Of a stretch of 64,000 nucleotides of DNA, positions 63,888 through 64,000 are shown one piece after another. Source of the DNA: Terriglobia bacterium. GTDB lineage: Bacteria; Acidobacteriota; Terriglobia; Acidiferrales; UBA7541. The stretch's first letter is position 1, and the number at the start of each line of letters is the position of its first letter. The notes beneath the pieces were generated by a model that saw only the letters and a program-made list of their open reading frames with translations, had not been told where the DNA came from and did not search any database. The stretch is taken from positions 118,181 through 182,180 of the forward strand of contig JAIQGG010000005.1 in assembly GCA_020072785.1 (NCBI GenBank), written 5' to 3'. The position numbers and the translations under genes are program-made.

Positions 63888-64000
63888 CTAGTCGTAGTAT
63901 TCCTGGCCGAGGTGGGTGATGAGGTCTGCGCCCATCATCCAGCGCAGGGTATTCTTCAGTTTCATGAGCTGGATGAACAGGTCGTGCTCGGGGTACAGGC
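63888..64000 (-). CDS. C-terminal end of a minus-strand gene cut by the window edge
   Basis: The last 37 codons of a gene entering from the right are visible. They read LYPEHDLFIQLMKLKNTLRW, then MMGADLITHLGQEYYD and a TAG stop at 63890-63888. Codon use is like the neighbours, and two hairpins follow the stop. The fragment is too short for me to identify the protein. Confidence 0.6.
   Translation of the reverse strand, partial: LYPEHDLFIQLMKLKNTLRWMMGADLITHLGQEYYD

Overview
The window is GC-rich, gene-dense bacterial chromosome. It looks like Acidobacteriota. This is inferred from the 1180-residue Oar-like TonB receptor with an N-terminal carboxypeptidase-regulatory domain, the many Tat-exported oxidoreductases, YncE/LVIVD beta-propeller proteins, and multiheme cytochromes beside broad organic-acid catabolism. 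I see no rRNA, tRNA, CRISPR, insertion sequence or phage gene.

Layout: (1) 267-6476, minus strand: an operon of a FadR-type GntR regulator, a hydroxyisobutyrate-dehydrogenase-like enzyme, 2-oxoacid dehydrogenase E1 alpha and E1 beta, an M24 peptidase-like protein and the E2 acyltransferase. The aldehyde dehydrogenase at 6633-8003 probably belongs to the same regulon, because both promoters carry the same 11-bp palindrome. (2) 8248-16082: two divergent arms. The minus arm has a GntR regulator, a split altronate-dehydratase-like pair and a fumarylacetoacetase-family hydrolase. The plus arm has a Gfo/Idh dehydrogenase, creatininase-family hydrolase, cupin, D-2-hydroxyacid dehydrogenase and DctA carrier. 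A perfect inverted repeat lies between the arms. (3) 16216-26365: a molybdenum hydroxylase pair (minus) facing a ThDP enzyme, a PotFGHI-like ABC importer, a 6-oxocamphor-hydrolase-like crotonase and a beta-hydroxyacid dehydrogenase (plus). (4) 26398-33492: a pentaheme cytochrome, a Tat-exported phytoene-desaturase-like FAD enzyme and a TetR regulator (minus), divergent from an LVIVD-type Tat protein, an NMT1-type binding protein and a YncE propeller. (5) 33555-45836: secreted alpha/beta hydrolases, two double-SnoaL proteins flanking a TonB receptor, an MFS exporter and a second YncE protein. (6) 45853-51894, minus: a Mo-hydroxylase large subunit, a second pentaheme cytochrome, a second FAD enzyme and a second DctA. 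(7) 52242-57654: ilvD-ilvB-ilvH-ilvC with a long leader that may be an attenuator. (8) 57808-64000: an RpiR regulator, a DacB/D-aminoacylase fusion, a lipoprotein, an SDR and the end of a minus-strand gene.

Reading the genes together: most of the window takes up and oxidises small organic acids or alicyclic/aromatic-derived compounds. DctA carriers and ABC systems import them. Mo-hydroxylases, dehydrogenases, C-C hydrolases and a 2-oxoacid dehydrogenase degrade them. The most unusual part is a duplicated exported redox module: a pentaheme c-type cytochrome next to a Tat-exported phytoene-desaturase-like flavoprotein, occurring twice, each time near a Mo-hydroxylase and a DctA. In one copy the module carries a TetR gene, and matching operator-like sequences lie in front of both the LVIVD gene and the distant ThDP gene. 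The substrate cannot be read from sequence alone.
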